DNA of 64,000 nt from Kocuria marina (GCA_014652975.1 BMZV01000003.1:1-64000); one strand, 5' to 3'; shown: positions 11,105-21,138, numbered from the stretch's first letter. The notes: generated by a model from the letters alone, not told the origin. Program-made: numbers and translations.

Positions 11105-12072
11105 CGTGCCTCCTCCCGGCGCAGGGCGGCGGGCAGGTCCGCGGCCAGTCCCGAGGAATCCAGCAGGAAGGTGAGCAGGGCCTTCTGCGCGTGCACCCGG
11201 TTCTCGGCCTCGTCCCACACCCGGGACGCGGGGCCGTCGATCACGTCCGCGGCGACCTCGAAGCCGCGGTAGGCGGGCAGGCAGTGCAGGAACACGGCGT
11301 CGTCGGCCGCGTGCGCCATGGCCTCGGAGGTCACGGAGTACGGCGTGAAGATCTGCGCGCGCTCGGTTTTCTCGCTCTCCTGGCCCATGGACACCCACGT
11401 GTCGGTGACGACGGCGTCCGCGTCCTTCAGCGCCTCTCTCGCGTCCGTGGTCACGAGCACCGAGCCGCCGGTGAGCTCGGCGCGTTCGCGGGCCGCGGCG
11501 ACGACGTCCTCGCGCGGCAGGTAGCCTTCCGGTCCGGCCACGCGCACGTGCATGCCGGCCGTGGCGCAGCCGAGCAGGTAGGAATTCGCCATGTTGTTGG
11601 CGGCGTCCCCCAGGTAAACCAGGGTGCGCCCGGCCACGTCCCCGAACTCCTCGCGCAGCGTCAGCAGGTCCGCGAGGATCTGGCACGGGTGGTAGTCGTC
11701 GGACAGGGCATTGATCACCGGGACGTCGCTGAACTCGGCCATCTCCTCGAGCCCGGACTGCGCGTACGTGCGCCACACGATCGCCGCGAGCATCCGGGAG
11801 AGCACGCGGGCGCTGTCCGCGACGGTTTCCTTGTGGCCCAGCTGGGACTCCCCCGGGTTGATGATCAGCGGGTTGCCGCCCAGGTCGCTCACCCCGGCCG
11901 CGAACGAGACGCGGGTGCGGGTGGAGGTCTTGTCGAAGATGATCCCCACGGTCTGCGGACCCGCGAGCGGGCGGCGGGAGAACCGGTCCGCCTTGAGGGC
12001 GGCGGCAAGGTCCAGGACCCCGGACTGTTCCTCGGGGGTGAGATCGGTGTCGACCAGGAAGTGACGGGGCAC
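11101..12072 (-). CDS. argF: Ornithine carbamoyltransferase
   Basis: The enzyme transfers the carbamoyl group from carbamoyl phosphate to ornithine to form citrulline. The carbamoyl-phosphate motif STRTR is at residues 50-54. HPCQ lies in the middle, and the ornithine-binding [10 protein letters not shown] is in the C-terminal third. The 323-residue length is typical of the anabolic enzyme. The GTG start follows GAAGGAGA. It lies 36 bases after argD and overlaps argR by four bases, so argF and argR are probably translationally coupled. Confidence 0.96.
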   Translation of the reverse strand: MPRHFLVDTDLTPEEQSGVLDLAAALKADRFSRRPLAGPQTVGIIFDKTSTRTRVSFAAGVSDLGGNPLIINPGESQLGHKETVADSARVLSRMLAAIVWRTYAQSGLEEMAEFSDVPVINALSDDYHPCQILADLLTLREEFGDVAGRTLVYLGDAANNMANSYLLGCATAGMHVRVAGPEGYLPREDVVAAARERAELTGGSVLVTTDAREALKDADAVVTDTWVSMGQESEKTERAQIFTPYSVTSEAMAHAADDAVFLHCLPAYRGFEVAADVIDGPASRVWDEAENRVHAQKALLTFLLDSSGLAADLPAALRREEAR

Positions 12073-12108
12073 GGGGGATTCTCCTTCGGGTGTGGTGCTG
12101 TCCGGGGC

Positions 12109-13371
12109 TCAGCGGGCGCGGACGGTCTCGAGCACATGCGGCAGGGCCTCGACGAATGTGTCCGCCTGCTCCGCAGTGATGATGAGAGGCGGCGCCAGAC
12201 GCAGCGTGGTGGGTCCGGTGGCGTTGAGGATGAATCCCGCCTCGCGCGCGGCGGCGACGACGCGCTGGGCCATGGGGTCCCCGGAGGTCCCGGCGTTCTC
12301 CGCGTCCTCGGTGTTCTCCGCGACGAGGTCCACGCCGACCAACAGACCGTACTGGCGGACCTCCCCCACCCCGGGAACCTCCCGCAGCCGCTGCGCGAGG
12401 TGGGCTCCCACCTCCCGGGCGTTGACGAGCAGGTTCTCGTTCTCGAGGGTCGTGACAGTTGCGAGTCCCGCGGCCATCGCCAGGGGATTGCCCCCGAACG
12501 TGGTGCCGTGCTGACCCGCTCCCAGTAGGGCCGAGACCTCCGGTCCCGCCGTGAGCATGGCCCCCACGGGGAACCCGCCACCGAGCCCCTTGGCGAACGT
12601 CACAGCATCCGGGAACTCACCCCGGGGCAGCTGGGCGGTGGCGGCGAGCCACGCGCCGGTGCGGCCCATCCCGGACTGCACCTCGTCCACGATCAGCAGT
12701 GCACCGCGCTCCCGCGTGAGCCTGCGGGCCAGTGCCAGGAACCCCTCGGGTAGCCCGTGCACGCCGGCCTCGCCCTGGACGGGTTCCACGATCACCGCAC
12801 TCACGGTGTCGTCGAGTTCGCGCTCGAGGGCCTCCGCCGTGGCCGGGATGTGGGTGACCCCGGCGGGCAGCGGTTCGAACGGTTCGCGGTAGGCCGCCTT
12901 GGCCGTAAGTGACAGGGATCCCATGGTCCGGCCGTGGAACGAGTTCTCGAGTGCGAGCACACGCGTCCGGGGCCGACCCTGCGCGTCCGGGTGCGCGCGG
13001 CCGTGGCGACGCGCGAGCTTGAACGCGGCCTCGTTCGCCTCCGAGCCCGAGTTCGCAAAGAACACGTGGGAGCCCTCGGGCGCCCCAGTGACCTTGAGCA
13101 GTTTCTCGGCCAGGTGGATACTGCCCGGGGACGTGAACAGGTTGGAGATGTGCGCGAGGGTTCCCGCTTGCTCCGAGACCGCCCGCACCCACGCGGGGTG
13201 CGCGTGGCCCAGGGCGTTCACCGCGATCCCCGCGAGCAGGTCGAGGTACCGCTTGCCGTTGGCATCGGTGACGTGCACGCCCTCGCCCGACACGAGCACG
13301 AGTGATGGATCCCCGAACACTCCCAGAAGGTGTTCCTTGTACTCCCCCAGCAGTTCGTCCTGGTTGCTCAT
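12109..13371 (-). CDS. argD: Acetylornithine aminotransferase
   Basis: This PLP-dependent class III aminotransferase converts N-acetylglutamate semialdehyde to N-acetylornithine with glutamate as donor. [16 protein letters not shown] (residues 106-121) binds the cofactor phosphate, [15 protein letters not shown] carries the ring-stacking aspartate, and K261 in TFAKGLGGG is the Schiff-base lysine. The protein has 420 residues. Its ATG overlaps the argB stop by four bases. Confidence 0.96.
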   Translation of the reverse strand: MSNQDELLGEYKEHLLGVFGDPSLVLVSGEGVHVTDANGKRYLDLLAGIAVNALGHAHPAWVRAVSEQAGTLAHISNLFTSPGSIHLAEKLLKVTGAPEGSHVFFANSGSEANEAAFKLARRHGRAHPDAQGRPRTRVLALENSFHGRTMGSLSLTAKAAYREPFEPLPAGVTHIPATAEALERELDDTVSAVIVEPVQGEAGVHGLPEGFLALARRLTRERGALLIVDEVQSGMGRTGAWLAATAQLPRGEFPDAVTFAKGLGGGFPVGAMLTAGPEVSALLGAGQHGTTFGGNPLAMAAGLATVTTLENENLLVNAREVGAHLAQRLREVPGVGEVRQYGLLVGVDLVAENTEDAENAGTSGDPMAQRVVAAAREAGFILNATGPTTLRLAPPLIITAEQADTFVEALPHVLETVRAR

Positions 13372-14318
13372 GAGTGCTCAACTCCGTCCGGTGTGACCTC
13401 TGTGCCGATACCCGTGTCCGTGAAGATCTCCAACAGGGACGAGTGCTCCGTGCGCCCGTCCACGATGCTCGCGCGCGGCACACCGCCGTCCACCGCTCGC
13501 AGAGCCGCCCGCATCTTGGGGATCATCCCCGATTCGAGCTCCGGCAGCATCTCACGCAGTTCCGCCGCGGATAGGGACGAGATCAGCGACGAGCGATCCG
13601 GCCAGTCCGCGTAGAGCCCCTCGACGTCCGTGAGGGCCACGAACTTCTCCGCGCCCAGGGCCACGGCCACCTCGGCGGCCGCCGTGTCCGCATTGACGTT
13701 GAGGACTTGCCCCGTGAGCGCACCCCGCCCCGCGGCATCGTCGTTCGAATCCGCGAGCTCCGGGGCGATCGAGGCGATGACCGGGATCTTACCGATGTCC
13801 AGCAGCTGCTCGACCGCGACCGTGTTGACGCGCGTGACGGTACCCACGAGACCGAGGTCCAGGGGCGCGCCGTCGGACCCGGTGCGCACGCGGCGCGCCT
13901 GCAGCAGCCCCGCGTCCTCGCCGGACATGCCCACCGCGTACGGGCCGTGGGCGTTGATCAGGCCCACGAGTTCCCGCCCCACCTGCCCGGTGAGGACCAT
14001 GCGGATGACCGACATGGCCTCGGGCGTGGTCACGCGCAGACCGTCCTTGAACTCGGACGGGATGTTCAGGGACTCGAGCATCGCGCTGATCTGCGGGCCG
14101 CCGCCGTGGACCACGACCGGGCGGATGCCCACGTGGCGCAGGAAAACCATGTCCTCCGCGAAGGCGCGCCGCAGGTCGTCGTTGATCATGGCGTTGCCGC
14201 CGTACTTGAAGACCATGGTGGATCCCGCGTAGCGCTGGATCCACGGCAGGGCCTCCATGAGGGTCTCCGCCTTCGAGCGGGCCGTCTCGTACCTGGTGTT
14301 ATCGCTGAGTCGTGACAT
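13368..14318 (-). CDS. argB: Acetylglutamate kinase
   Basis: The enzyme phosphorylates N-acetylglutamate, the second step of the pathway and the usual target of arginine feedback. The N-terminus has FKYGGNAM, with the phosphate-binding lysine, followed by [13 protein letters not shown], and the C-terminal half has LTDVEGLY and a GGMIPK-like [12 protein letters not shown]. The frame is open upstream, but ATG 14318, ten bases after argJ, gives 316 residues with the N-terminal extension (about 30 residues) seen in arginine-sensitive kinases. No strong ribosome-binding site is visible, so translation may depend on argJ. Confidence 0.95.
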   Translation of the reverse strand: MSRLSDNTRYETARSKAETLMEALPWIQRYAGSTMVFKYGGNAMINDDLRRAFAEDMVFLRHVGIRPVVVHGGGPQISAMLESLNIPSEFKDGLRVTTPEAMSVIRMVLTGQVGRELVGLINAHGPYAVGMSGEDAGLLQARRVRTGSDGAPLDLGLVGTVTRVNTVAVEQLLDIGKIPVIASIAPELADSNDDAAGRGALTGQVLNVNADTAAAEVAVALGAEKFVALTDVEGLYADWPDRSSLISSLSAAELREMLPELESGMIPKMRAALRAVDGGVPRASIVDGRTEHSSLLEIFTDTGIGTEVTPDGVEHS

Positions 14319-14328
14319 GGTGGGCGCG

Positions 14329-15534
14329 CTAGCTGGAGTAGGCGCTGTTCTCCTCGACATAGTCATGGGTGAGGTCGTTGGTCCACACGGTCGCGCTCGC
14401 GTCCCCGGCCTTGAGGTCAATGAGGACGTCCACAGCGCGCAACGCCGCGAGGTCCACGCCCTCGCGCGGATCACCGATCGCGCCGTTGCGGCACACCGTC
14501 ACGCCGTTGATGGTGACGTCGATCCGGTCGGGGTCGAACTGGGCGTCCGTGGTGCCCACCGCCGAGAGCACACGCCCCCAGTTGGGGTCGTTACCGAACA
14601 CCGCTGTCTTGAACAGGTTGGAGCGGGCCACCGTGCGGGAGACGTCCTCCGCCTCGGTCTCCGTGGCCGCGCCCACCGTGGTGATCGCGATGTCGTGGGA
14701 GGCACCCTCCGCGTCCGTGATCAGCTGCTGCGCGAGGCTGTGGCACACCGCGGTCAGTGCGTGCGTGAACTCCCCCTGGTCCGGGCGCTGCGCCGAGGCG
14801 CCGGAGGACATCAGGACCACGGTGTCGTTGGTGGACATGCACCCGTCCGAGTCCGCGCGGTTGAACGTGACACGGCACGCCTCCTTCAGGGCGAGCGAGA
14901 GCTCCTCCGCGCTCAGGACGGCGTCGGTCGTGAGGACCACGAGCATGGTGGCAAGCCCCGGTGCGAGCATGCCCGCCCCCTTGGCCATGCCGCCCACGCT
15001 CCACCCTGCGCCGCTCACGCAGGCCTGCTTGGGGACGGTGTCCGTAGTCATGATGGCCTCCGCGGCCTCCGCCGCGGCACGCTGCCCGGGTGCGAGCGCG
15101 GCCACGACGGCCGGGACCCCGCCGCGCACGACGTCCATCGGCAGCTGCTCCCCGATCAGCCCGGTGGAGCACACCAGAACGTCCCCTGCGCCGATGCCCA
15201 GCTGCTCACCCACCAGCTCGGCGGTCTCGTGGGTGTTCTGGAAGCCCTGCGGGCCGGTACACGCGTTCGCCCCGCCCGAGTTAAGCACCACCGCGCGGGC
15301 ACGGCCCTGCCGGATCACCTCGCGGGACCAGTGGACGGGGGCGGCGGCCACGCGATTGCTGGTGAATTGGGCGGCCGCGGCGTCGTCGGGCCCGGTGTTG
15401 ACCACCAAGGCGAGATCACGGCCACCCGACTTCTTGAAGCCGGCCACCACGCCAGCGGCGCTGAAACCGGCCGCGGCGCACACGCCGGAGTCGGTGCTCA
15501 CGGGGACGTCGGGAATGGGGTTGTGCGAGGACAT
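14329..15534 (-). CDS. argJ: Bifunctional glutamate N-acetyltransferase/ornithine acetyltransferase
   Basis: ArgJ recycles the acetyl group from N-acetylornithine to glutamate. It is a self-cleaving N-terminal-nucleophile protein. The expected cut is between A195 and T196 in [10 protein letters not shown], with T196 becoming the nucleophile of the beta chain. The oxyanion-hole STG (residues 123-125, VCSTGLIGE) is also present. ATG 15534 is preceded by AGGAGCTGCG and gives 401 residues. Whether it is mono- or bifunctional cannot be told from sequence, and no separate argA-like gene is in this window. Confidence 0.95.
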   Translation of the reverse strand: MSSHNPIPDVPVSTDSGVCAAAGFSAAGVVAGFKKSGGRDLALVVNTGPDDAAAAQFTSNRVAAAPVHWSREVIRQGRARAVVLNSGGANACTGPQGFQNTHETAELVGEQLGIGAGDVLVCSTGLIGEQLPMDVVRGGVPAVVAALAPGQRAAAEAAEAIMTTDTVPKQACVSGAGWSVGGMAKGAGMLAPGLATMLVVLTTDAVLSAEELSLALKEACRVTFNRADSDGCMSTNDTVVLMSSGASAQRPDQGEFTHALTAVCHSLAQQLITDAEGASHDIAITTVGAATETEAEDVSRTVARSNLFKTAVFGNDPNWGRVLSAVGTTDAQFDPDRIDVTINGVTVCRNGAIGDPREGVDLAALRAVDVLIDLKAGDASATVWTNDLTHDYVEENSAYSS

Positions 15535-15578
15535 CGCAGCTCCTGGTTCGGACGGGCGGTCGAGCGGGGACCCGGGAT

Positions 15579-16640
15579 TCACGGTGCCACGCCCTGCGCG
15601 GCGAGGCCCGAGGTCTCGGGGAGGCCGAGGGCCAGGTTGAGGGACTGCACGGCGGCTCCCGCCGTCCCCTTGGTCAGGTTGTCGATGGCCGCGCTCACCA
15701 CGAGCCGCCCGGCGTGCGGGTCCACGGCCAGCTGCAGCGCCACGTGGTTCGAGGCCTGCACCGACTTGGTGGTGGGCCACTGCCCCTCGGGCAACAGGTG
15801 GACGAACGGCTCGCCGTCGTACGCGGCGCGGTAGGCTTCCCGCACAGCTTCCTCGGTCGTGCCCGGGCGCAGCGCGGCGGTGGCCGTGGTGAGGATGCCG
15901 CGGGGCATGGGGGCCAGGGTGGGGGTGAACGAGATCCGCACGCCCTCGCCTGCCGCCCATCCCAGCCCCTGTTCGATCTCCGGGGTGTGCCGATGCCCGC
16001 CGCCGACGCCGTACGGGGACATCCCCCCCATCGTCTCGGCACCGAGCAGGTGAGGTTTCAGGGCCTTGCCCGCGCCCGAGGTCCCGGACGCGGACACGAT
16101 CACGATGTCCTGGGGAGACACCAGTCCCGCCGCCAGCGCGGGTGCCAGCGCGAGCAGCGATCCCGTGGGGTAGCAGCCAGGGACGGCGATCCGGGTGGCG
16201 CCGGGCAGGTTCTCTCGCTGCTTGCGGCCGTTCGGGTCCACGAGCAGCTCGGGCAGCCCGTAGGGCCACGTGCCGGCGTGGTCTGAGCCGTAGAACGCTC
16301 CCCACGCTTCGGCGGACTCGAGCCGGTGGTCCGCCCCGGCGTCGATCACGACCGTGCCTGCGGGCAGCTGCTCGGCCAGCGCCGCGGACTGACCGTGGGG
16401 CAGGGCCAGGAATACGACGTCGTGGCCCGTGAGGTTCTGCGCGGTGGACTCGACGACGTCCCTGTCCGCGAGCGCGTGCAGGTGCGGCTGGAGCGCCCCG
16501 AGCTTCTGCCCGGCGGAGGAGTGGGCCGCCACGGTGGCGATCTCGATGTCCGGGTGCCCGCACAGCAGACGGAGCACCTCTCCCCCTGCGTAGCCGGTGG
16601 CGCCTGAGACTGCAGCGGTGTAGGTCATGGGCTCCACCAT
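15579..16640 (-). CDS. argC: N-acetyl-gamma-glutamyl-phosphate reductase
   Basis: The enzyme reduces N-acetylglutamyl phosphate to the semialdehyde with [20 protein letters not shown] near residue 12 is the Rossmann nucleotide site. C156 in [12 protein letters not shown] is the catalytic cysteine, and [11 protein letters not shown] carries the conserved histidine. The first ATG (16640) lies only nine bases from the operator, and an internal ATG at 16628 is also possible. It heads the argCJBDFR operon and is transcribed under the ArgR-type operator at 16650-16677. Confidence 0.95.
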   Translation of the reverse strand: MVEPMTYTAAVSGATGYAGGEVLRLLCGHPDIEIATVAAHSSAGQKLGALQPHLHALADRDVVESTAQNLTGHDVVFLALPHGQSAALAEQLPAGTVVIDAGADHRLESAEAWGAFYGSDHAGTWPYGLPELLVDPNGRKQRENLPGATRIAVPGCYPTGSLLALAPALAAGLVSPQDIVIVSASGTSGAGKALKPHLLGAETMGGMSPYGVGGGHRHTPEIEQGLGWAAGEGVRISFTPTLAPMPRGILTTATAALRPGTTEEAVREAYRAAYDGEPFVHLLPEGQWPTTKSVQASNHVALQLAVDPHAGRLVVSAAIDNLTKGTAGAAVQSLNLALGLPETSGLAAQGVAP

Positions 16641-16649
16641 ACCGTATTC

Positions 16650-16677
16650 CTATGCACTCCATTCAATATTTATGCAT
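16650..16677 (-). promoter_or_regulatory. ArgR operator (double ARG box) of argCJBDFR
   Basis: On the minus strand the site reads ATGCATAAATATTGAAT then GGAGTGCATAG. It shares ATGCATAAATA, TGA, TTG-like and GTG-ATAG positions with the argG site, 24 of 28 in all. TGCAT half sites at both ends give it dyad symmetry, as in known ARG boxes. It ends nine bases before the first argC start codon, so the transcript leader must be very short or absent. Confidence 0.78.
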
Positions 16678-16832
16678 AACGCGTTCCAAATCTCTGCGCG
16701 GGTGACCGCCCGCCCCGCCGACCGCCCCGACGTGCACTGCCTTGTGCCGGGAGGTGCCGTAGCGCGAGACTGACGGGGACGCCGTCGTGCCCCTCTGCGA
16801 GCACGGCACCCCGCTGCGAGGAGGAACTGACA

Positions 16833-17810
16833 GTGAGCGAGACCACGATGCAGGCGATCGTCGCGCACGAGCCCGGTGGCCCGGAGGTGCTGCGCCCGGC
16901 CGAGGTGCCCGTCCCCGAGCCCGGCCCCCGGGAGGTCCTCGTGCGGACCGAGGCCACCGGTGTGAACTTCATCGAGACCTACCAGCGCTCCGGCGTGTAC
17001 CCCGTGGACTTCCCGTTCACGGCAGGCTCAGAGGGCACCGGCGAGGTCGTGGCTGTGGGCTCAGAGGTCACCACCGTGCGGACCGGTCAGCGCGTGGCAA
17101 CCTCCGAGGCCACCCGCACGTACGCGCAGTTCTTCACGGTGGAGGAGGACAAGGCGCTACCCGTGCCGGACGGCATGGACCCTCAGACCGCCGGTGCGCT
17201 GCCCCTGCAGGGACTCACGGCGCACTACCTGGTGCGGTCCACGTTCCCTGTGCAGCCCGGGCAGACCGCCGTGGTCACGGCGGCCTCCGGCGGTGTGGGC
17301 GGGCTGGCCATCCAGCTGCTCAAGCGCATCGGCGCCACCGTGATCGCGCTGACCTCCACTCCGGATAAGGCCGCGACGGCCAAGCGCCTCGGCGCGGACC
17401 ACGTGCTCGGCTACGAGGGCTTCGCCGAGCGTGTGCGCGAGCTCACGGACGGCCTGGGCGCGGACGTGGTCTATGACTCTGTGGGCCGTACGACCTTCGA
17501 CGAATCCCTCGCGGCCACCCGCGTGCGCGGGACCACCGTACTCTTCGGGGGCTCCTCCGGCCAGGTGCCCCCGCTGGACCTGCAGCGGCTCAACAGCTCC
17601 GGGGCGCTCTACGTGACCCGCCCGTCCCTGGCTTACTACACGCGGGACCGGGACGAGCGCACGTGGCGCTGGGGCGAGCTCATGGAGGCCGTGACCTCCG
17701 GGGGCCTCGAGGTCCGGGTGGGCGCCACGTACCCGCTCGACGACGCCGCCACCGCGCACCACGACCTCGAATCCCGCGGCACGCAGGGGAAGCTCCTGCT
17801 ACTGCCGTGA
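16833..17810 (+). CDS. NADPH:quinone oxidoreductase, zinc-independent MDR family
   Basis: The protein is a medium-chain dehydrogenase/reductase of the quinone-oxidoreductase type that would reduce quinones with NADPH. Residues near 145-165 hold AASGGVGGLAIQLLKRIGA, the nucleotide-binding turn. The quinone-reductase segment GVNFIETYQRSGVYPV is near residue 45. The cysteine and histidine zinc ligands of alcohol dehydrogenases are missing, as expected for this branch. The GTG start follows GGAGGAACTG, and the length (325) is normal. It is a single gene, divergent from argC, with its own terminator. Confidence 0.9.
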   Translation: MSETTMQAIVAHEPGGPEVLRPAEVPVPEPGPREVLVRTEATGVNFIETYQRSGVYPVDFPFTAGSEGTGEVVAVGSEVTTVRTGQRVATSEATRTYAQFFTVEEDKALPVPDGMDPQTAGALPLQGLTAHYLVRSTFPVQPGQTAVVTAASGGVGGLAIQLLKRIGATVIALTSTPDKAATAKRLGADHVLGYEGFAERVRELTDGLGADVVYDSVGRTTFDESLAATRVRGTTVLFGGSSGQVPPLDLQRLNSSGALYVTRPSLAYYTRDRDERTWRWGELMEAVTSGGLEVRVGATYPLDDAATAHHDLESRGTQGKLLLLP

Positions 17811-17819
17811 GATGACACC

Positions 17820-17847
17820 GCCCCGTGGGTCCGGGAACCCACGGGGC
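17820..17847 (+). terminator. Terminator of the quinone oxidoreductase gene
   Basis: GCCCCGTGGGT pairs perfectly with ACCCACGGGGC around a 6-base loop, nine bases after the stop codon. The left end of the IS481 element appears to start directly after it. Confidence 0.7.
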
Positions 17848-18865
17848 TGTGCACCACCGGCTTGTGCCGGAGCGGAGATCCAGGTGTACTGACCGAGGAC
17901 GTTGATCAAATGCGAGAACGGCGGCTGGTTCCCGCAGGCCGTGTGCGGACGGTGCTGGTTGTACTGGTGGCGCCAGTCGGACAGTGCGTCGCGGCGTTCT
18001 CGCTCGCTGGTGTAGCAACGGGCGTAGGCCACCCGTCGGCCATGGTGCGGTGGAAGCGCTCCACCTTGCCGTTGGTCTGTGGTCGGCACGGCCGCGTCCG
18101 CTTCGGGGTGATCGACAAGGCCTCCCAGGTGTCACGCCACAGGTGCGATCGGTAGGCGCCTCCGTTGTCCGACAGCACCCGTTCGATGGTGACGCCGTGT
18201 TTGCCGAACCAATGGACGGCTCGGTGCACGACGACGACGGCAGTGACGGCGGTCTCGTCATCGTGGACCTCGGTGTACGCGACACGGGAGTGGTCGTCGA
18301 TGACGGTGTGGACGAACACGTAACCGAGCTTCGGGTTGCGCCACTTGGTCTTCGGCTTCCCAGGGGTCGCCGCACGATTGCGTTTTTCTTGGCGTCGGCC
18401 GACGTAGCGCCATCCACCGCCGTCGGGGATGTTCCCGAGCTTCTTCACGTCCACGTGCGGCAAGGAGCCGGGCTGGGGGTGCTCGTAGCGCCTGATCGAC
18501 TCACCAGTGGCGCGGTCGATGTAGGCCGACCGGTTGAGGCGTGCGGTGGTGAGGATGCGGTGCACGCTGGACGCGGCGACGCCGAGGCGGGCTGCGAGCT
18601 GAACTGGCCCTTCCCGCATTCGGATTCGCAGGCTGACGCATCGCTTCTTGACAGGCTTCGGCGTCTTGTTCGGCGACGTCCTCGGGCGCGACGACCGGTC
18701 GTGCATGGACTCCCCGGCCCGGTAGCGGTCGGCCCACCGCTTCACCGTTGGCCACGACACCTGGAAGCGGGCGGCGACCTCACTGATCGGCCGCCCGTCG
18801 ACGACGACGAGCCGGGCCACCTTGAGCCGGTGTCGGGGTGTGAGAGCTGCGTTGGCGTGTGACAT
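17848..18865 (-). pseudogene. IS481 transposase with a frameshift
   Basis: The N-terminus has two helix-turn-helix units (EVAARFQVSWPTVKRWADRY and LAARLGVAASSVHRIL). The rve core follows with catalytic residues in TVIDDHSRVAY, VLSDNGGAYRS and NGKVERFHRTM, so the DDE triad is present. After FHRTMADGW the frame is wrong. The expected C-terminus (AYARCYTSERERRDALSDW, then the typical YNQHRPHTACGNQPP) is found one frame over. The break is the loss of one G in a GG(G)CC run near 18028-18031. The shifted frame also runs past the element end without its own stop. It is either inactive or a sequencing error. Confidence 0.8.
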
Positions 18866-18889
18866 GGAAGTCCTTGTGCGTGCTCGACA
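17848..18889 (-). mobile_element. IS481-family insertion sequence, degenerate
   Basis: A single IS481-type transposase fills this 1.04-kb stretch, which is the usual element size. Both proposed ends begin with TGT reading inward (17848 on plus, 18889 on minus) and share TGT-n2-A-n-CAC, but the terminal repeats are otherwise weak and no target duplication is visible. The ends are set mainly by the flanking terminators at 17820-17847 and 18888-18922 and are uncertain by tens of bases. Confidence 0.55.
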
Positions 18890-18922
18890 GGAGGGCCGCC
18901 AGATGAGCCGACGGCCCTCCTG
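18888..18922 (-). terminator. Terminator downstream of the carboxymuconolactone-decarboxylase gene
   Basis: CAGGAGGGCCG (18888-18898) pairs perfectly with CGGCCCTCCTG (18912-18922) around a 13-base loop, 17 bases after the stop codon on the minus strand. Confidence 0.6.
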
Positions 18923-18939
18923 CCCGTTCTGATTCGTCG

Positions 18940-19355
18940 TCAGGCGTTGGCCCGTCGCGAAGCGAATACCTCCCTGGCGACGAACGTCGCGTTGAGTGCG
19001 CGAGGGAAGCCGGCGTAGACCGAGCTGTGGAGCAGGGCTTCGACGATCTCCTCTTCTGTGAGGCCGACGTTCAGTGCGGCGCCCATGTGGACCCGCAGTT
19101 GCGGCTCGCAGCCACCCAGCGCGGTCAAGGCCCCGATAGTGACGAGCTGACGGCTGCGCGGGTCGAGCCCGGGCCGGTCGTAAATGTCACCGAAGGCGAA
19201 AGCCGCGACGTGGTGCCCCAGGGCGGGGCTGATGTCAGCGAGGGAATCGATAACGGCTTCGCCCTGGTGGCCGTCGATGCGCGAGAGGACGTCTTGGCCG
19301 TGCTGGCGGCGAGCAAGGTTCTCATCGGAGTTGATGTCGTGCTGGGGGTCGTCAT
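18940..19355 (-). pseudogene. Carboxymuconolactone decarboxylase-family gene with a start-proximal frameshift
   Basis: The protein body (DVLSRIDGHQGEAVIDSLAD, then RQLVTIGALTALGGCEPQLR and HSSVYAGFPRALNATF) matches the CMD/AhpD-like family, with the conserved cysteine in GGCEPQ and histidine in RVHMGAAL. That frame has no ATG or GTG start before it. The natural start, ATG 19355, overlaps the MerR stop by four bases but is one base out of frame. Adding one C to the CCCCC run near 19345 gives MTTPQHDINSDENLARRQ, a smooth N-terminus. The gene is therefore either frameshifted by loss of one C or misread there. It is coupled to the MerR gene. Confidence 0.75.
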
Positions 19356-19816
19356 GGCTGGGGGCCTTCCTGGTAGGCGGCGAGCTTGTACTCGGTCGCG
19401 GCGAGGGCGAGTTGGAGTTGGGTGATCTGGGAACGCAGGGTGTCGCGGTGCTCAAGGAGGAGGTCGAGTCGGTCTGGAATTGTGTCTGCGCCGGCGTTGA
19501 CGAGGTCGATGTATCGACGCAGGTCGGCGATGGACATGCCTGATGCGCGCATCCGGGTCAGGAAAACGAGGCGCCGTACGGTCGGGGCGTCGAACCGGCG
19601 ATGCCCCGCGTGGTCCCTAGGGATGACCACCAGGCCGATGCGCTCGTAGTAGCGCAGGGTGTGAGGGCTGACGCCTAAGTGCTCGGCGGCCGCAGCAATG
19701 CCCCAGTCCTCTTCGGAATCGGCTCGGGTGAGTTCTCTAAGCGCGTCGACGTTCACGCCACCGGGCGGATCAACGGCGAGTCGCAGGGCATCTGCCAGGG
19801 CCCGGTCATTCGTCAT
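19352..19816 (-). CDS. MerR-family transcriptional regulator
   Basis: The protein has a MerR-type winged helix (AAAEHLGVSPHTLRYYERIG near residues 43-62, then RDHAGHRRFDAPTVRRL) and a C-terminal coiled coil (RLDLLLEHRDTLRSQITQLQ). No cysteine pair for metal binding is seen, so it is more likely an organic-effector type. I chose ATG 19816 rather than 19825 because the -10 element TAGCGT ends seven bases before it, which indicates a leaderless mRNA. The CMD-family gene follows with a four-base overlap and is the likely target, making this an autoregulated two-gene unit. Confidence 0.85.
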   Translation of the reverse strand: MTNDRALADALRLAVDPPGGVNVDALRELTRADSEEDWGIAAAAEHLGVSPHTLRYYERIGLVVIPRDHAGHRRFDAPTVRRLVFLTRMRASGMSIADLRRYIDLVNAGADTIPDRLDLLLEHRDTLRSQITQLQLALAATEYKLAAYQEGPQP

Positions 19817-19823
19817 GACCTGC

Positions 19824-19854
19824 ACGCTAGGGGTTCGAGCACGCTCAAAGACAA
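19824..19854 (-). promoter_or_regulatory. MerR-type promoter with 19-bp spacer
   Basis: On the minus strand TTGTCT and TAGCGT are separated by 19 bases. This long spacing is the hallmark of promoters that MerR proteins untwist. A short palindrome GAGCGTGCTC lies inside the spacer as the probable operator. The predicted transcript starts at the A of ATG 19816. Confidence 0.6.
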
Positions 19855-19880
19855 GCCGCGACGTCGATCAACGTGTCCGG

Positions 19881-21038
19881 TCAGTACACTTTGTTAATGG
19901 TCCATCTTCTAAATGGTTGGGCGGCTGGCTTTTTCAGGATCTCGGTGCTGGTTCTGGTCCACACGCACGGGTGGCAGCGATCGTTCCAGCCGGTGACGAA
20001 GGCCCGGATCCGCTTGTTCAGCTCGGGCACCGAAACGACGTCGGCCCGATGCAGGGCCTGGCGTTCGATGAGCCCGAACCACGCCTCATGTCGACGACGG
20101 ACGAATACTGGGCAAATGCGATGTTGGCACATCAACCAAGTTCGACCACGAGGCCGAGTTCGGCGTGAAGCGCATCTGGAACCGAGGGTTCTCCGCCAGC
20201 CAGGCTCTTACCTCGGGGGCCTTGTGCGCGGCGTAGTTGTCCATCACCAGGTGCAGATTCCCTGGGGGTAGGCTCGGACAACCTGCTTGAGGAAGGCCAG
20301 GAACTCCTGGCGCTGGTGCCCAGGCTTGCACGCCGCGGTGACGTGGCTGGTGGCGATCTCCAGGGCCGCAAACAGGGTGGAGGTCCCGTGCCGGTTGTAG
20401 CCGTGGATGCGCGTCGCCGGCCGGGCTGCATCGGCGAACCTGGTGCCGTGCGCTCAAGGGCCTGGATGTGTTGGTTTTCGTCCAGGGATAACACCACCGC
20501 GTTCTCGGGTGGGGCCAGGTAGAAACCGACCACGTCGACGACCTTGGCCACCAGCTCGGGATCGGTGGAGAACTTGAAGATGCCCGCCCGCCACGGGGCC
20601 ACCCCATACTCTTGCCGGATATTGGCCACGGTGTTGTGGTCGATACCCAACCGCCCCGCGAGCATGTGCGAGGGCCAGGGGCGACGCTGAACTTCTTCGG
20701 CGGCACTCTGAGCGTGGCGGTGACATTCGCGCGGTGGTCGATCCGCCGGGGCCGGCCCGACCGGTCGTGGTCGGCCAGCCCGGCGATATCGGCCTACCCG
20801 TAGCAGGCCCGCCAGGCAATCACCGTATTGCCGGTGGCCCCACCCTTTCGGCGATCTCGGTGTTGGAGACACCCTGGACGGTCAGCAGCACGATGTGCGC
20901 CCGCTGGGCCAGACCCCCCGCACAAAGGTGGGGTGCACCAACCGGGTCAGCTTTTCGCCGCCGCCATCCCCCATTGGCAGCGGGGCCGCAGGATGGTTTG
21001 CCATATCTCAGAATCCCACCCCCCAAGCGCTCAGGCAA
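19881..21038 (-). pseudogene. IS630 transposase broken by several frameshifts
   Basis: Family landmarks occur in order on the minus strand but in different frames. They are an N-terminal HTH segment (HIVLLTVQGVSNTEIAERVG), a second one with YGVAPWRAGIFKFSTDPELV, the first catalytic Asp region (AVVLSLDENQHIQALERTAP), the second (NLHLVMDNYAAHKAPEVRAW), and the last Glu region (FGLIERQALHRADV, then FVTGWNDRCHPCVW). At least three shifts are needed to join them. No intact transposase can be made, so the copy is dead unless the sequence is faulty. Confidence 0.8.
19891..19915 (+). repeat. Left terminal inverted repeat of the IS630 element
   Basis: TTGTTAATGGTCCATCTTCT followed by AAATG matches the complement of 21036-21060 at 19 of 25 positions. 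CCATCTTC is the longest shared block. Confidence 0.7.
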
Positions 21039-21060
21039 TTCGAAGATGGGCCGCCAACAA
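21036..21060 (-). repeat. Right terminal inverted repeat of the IS630 element
   Basis: On the minus strand TTGTTGGCGGCCCATCTTCG followed by AATTG matches the left repeat at 19 of 25 positions. A TA target duplication could not be placed with certainty. Confidence 0.7.
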
Positions 21061-21121
21061 GCGAAGACTGTCAGAGTCTGGTGGATCGTTGATGGTTTAT
21101 GTTAGTTTGATCCGCAACACC

Positions 21122-21138
21122 ATGTTCGAAAATGTTCG
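21122..21138. promoter_or_regulatory. Direct-repeat operator upstream of the lactose transporter operon
   Basis: ATGTTCG occurs twice exactly 10 bases apart (21122-21128 and 21132-21138), 39 bases before the first gene. The same motif with the same period occurs at 33117-33133 next to deoR. Repeats one helical turn apart fit DeoR-family binding sites. Confidence 0.5.

Larger units (their letters stand above)
19891..21060 (-). mobile_element. IS630-family insertion sequence, degenerate
   Basis: The element is bounded by 25-base imperfect terminal inverted repeats and filled by a broken IS630 transposase. At about 1.17 kb it has normal IS630 size. It separates the MerR/CMD pair from the lactose transporter operon. 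Confidence 0.75.

Noticed and set aside
10610-11776. Extended argR frame of 388 codons
   Set aside because: Everything before 11104 is a shadow of argF. ArgR begins at the GTG overlapping the argF stop.
14329-16662. One 777-codon frame that appeared to fuse sequence upstream of argJ to ArgJ
   Set aside because: The upstream part is an out-of-frame shadow of argC. ArgJ has its own start with AGGAGCTGCG at 15534.
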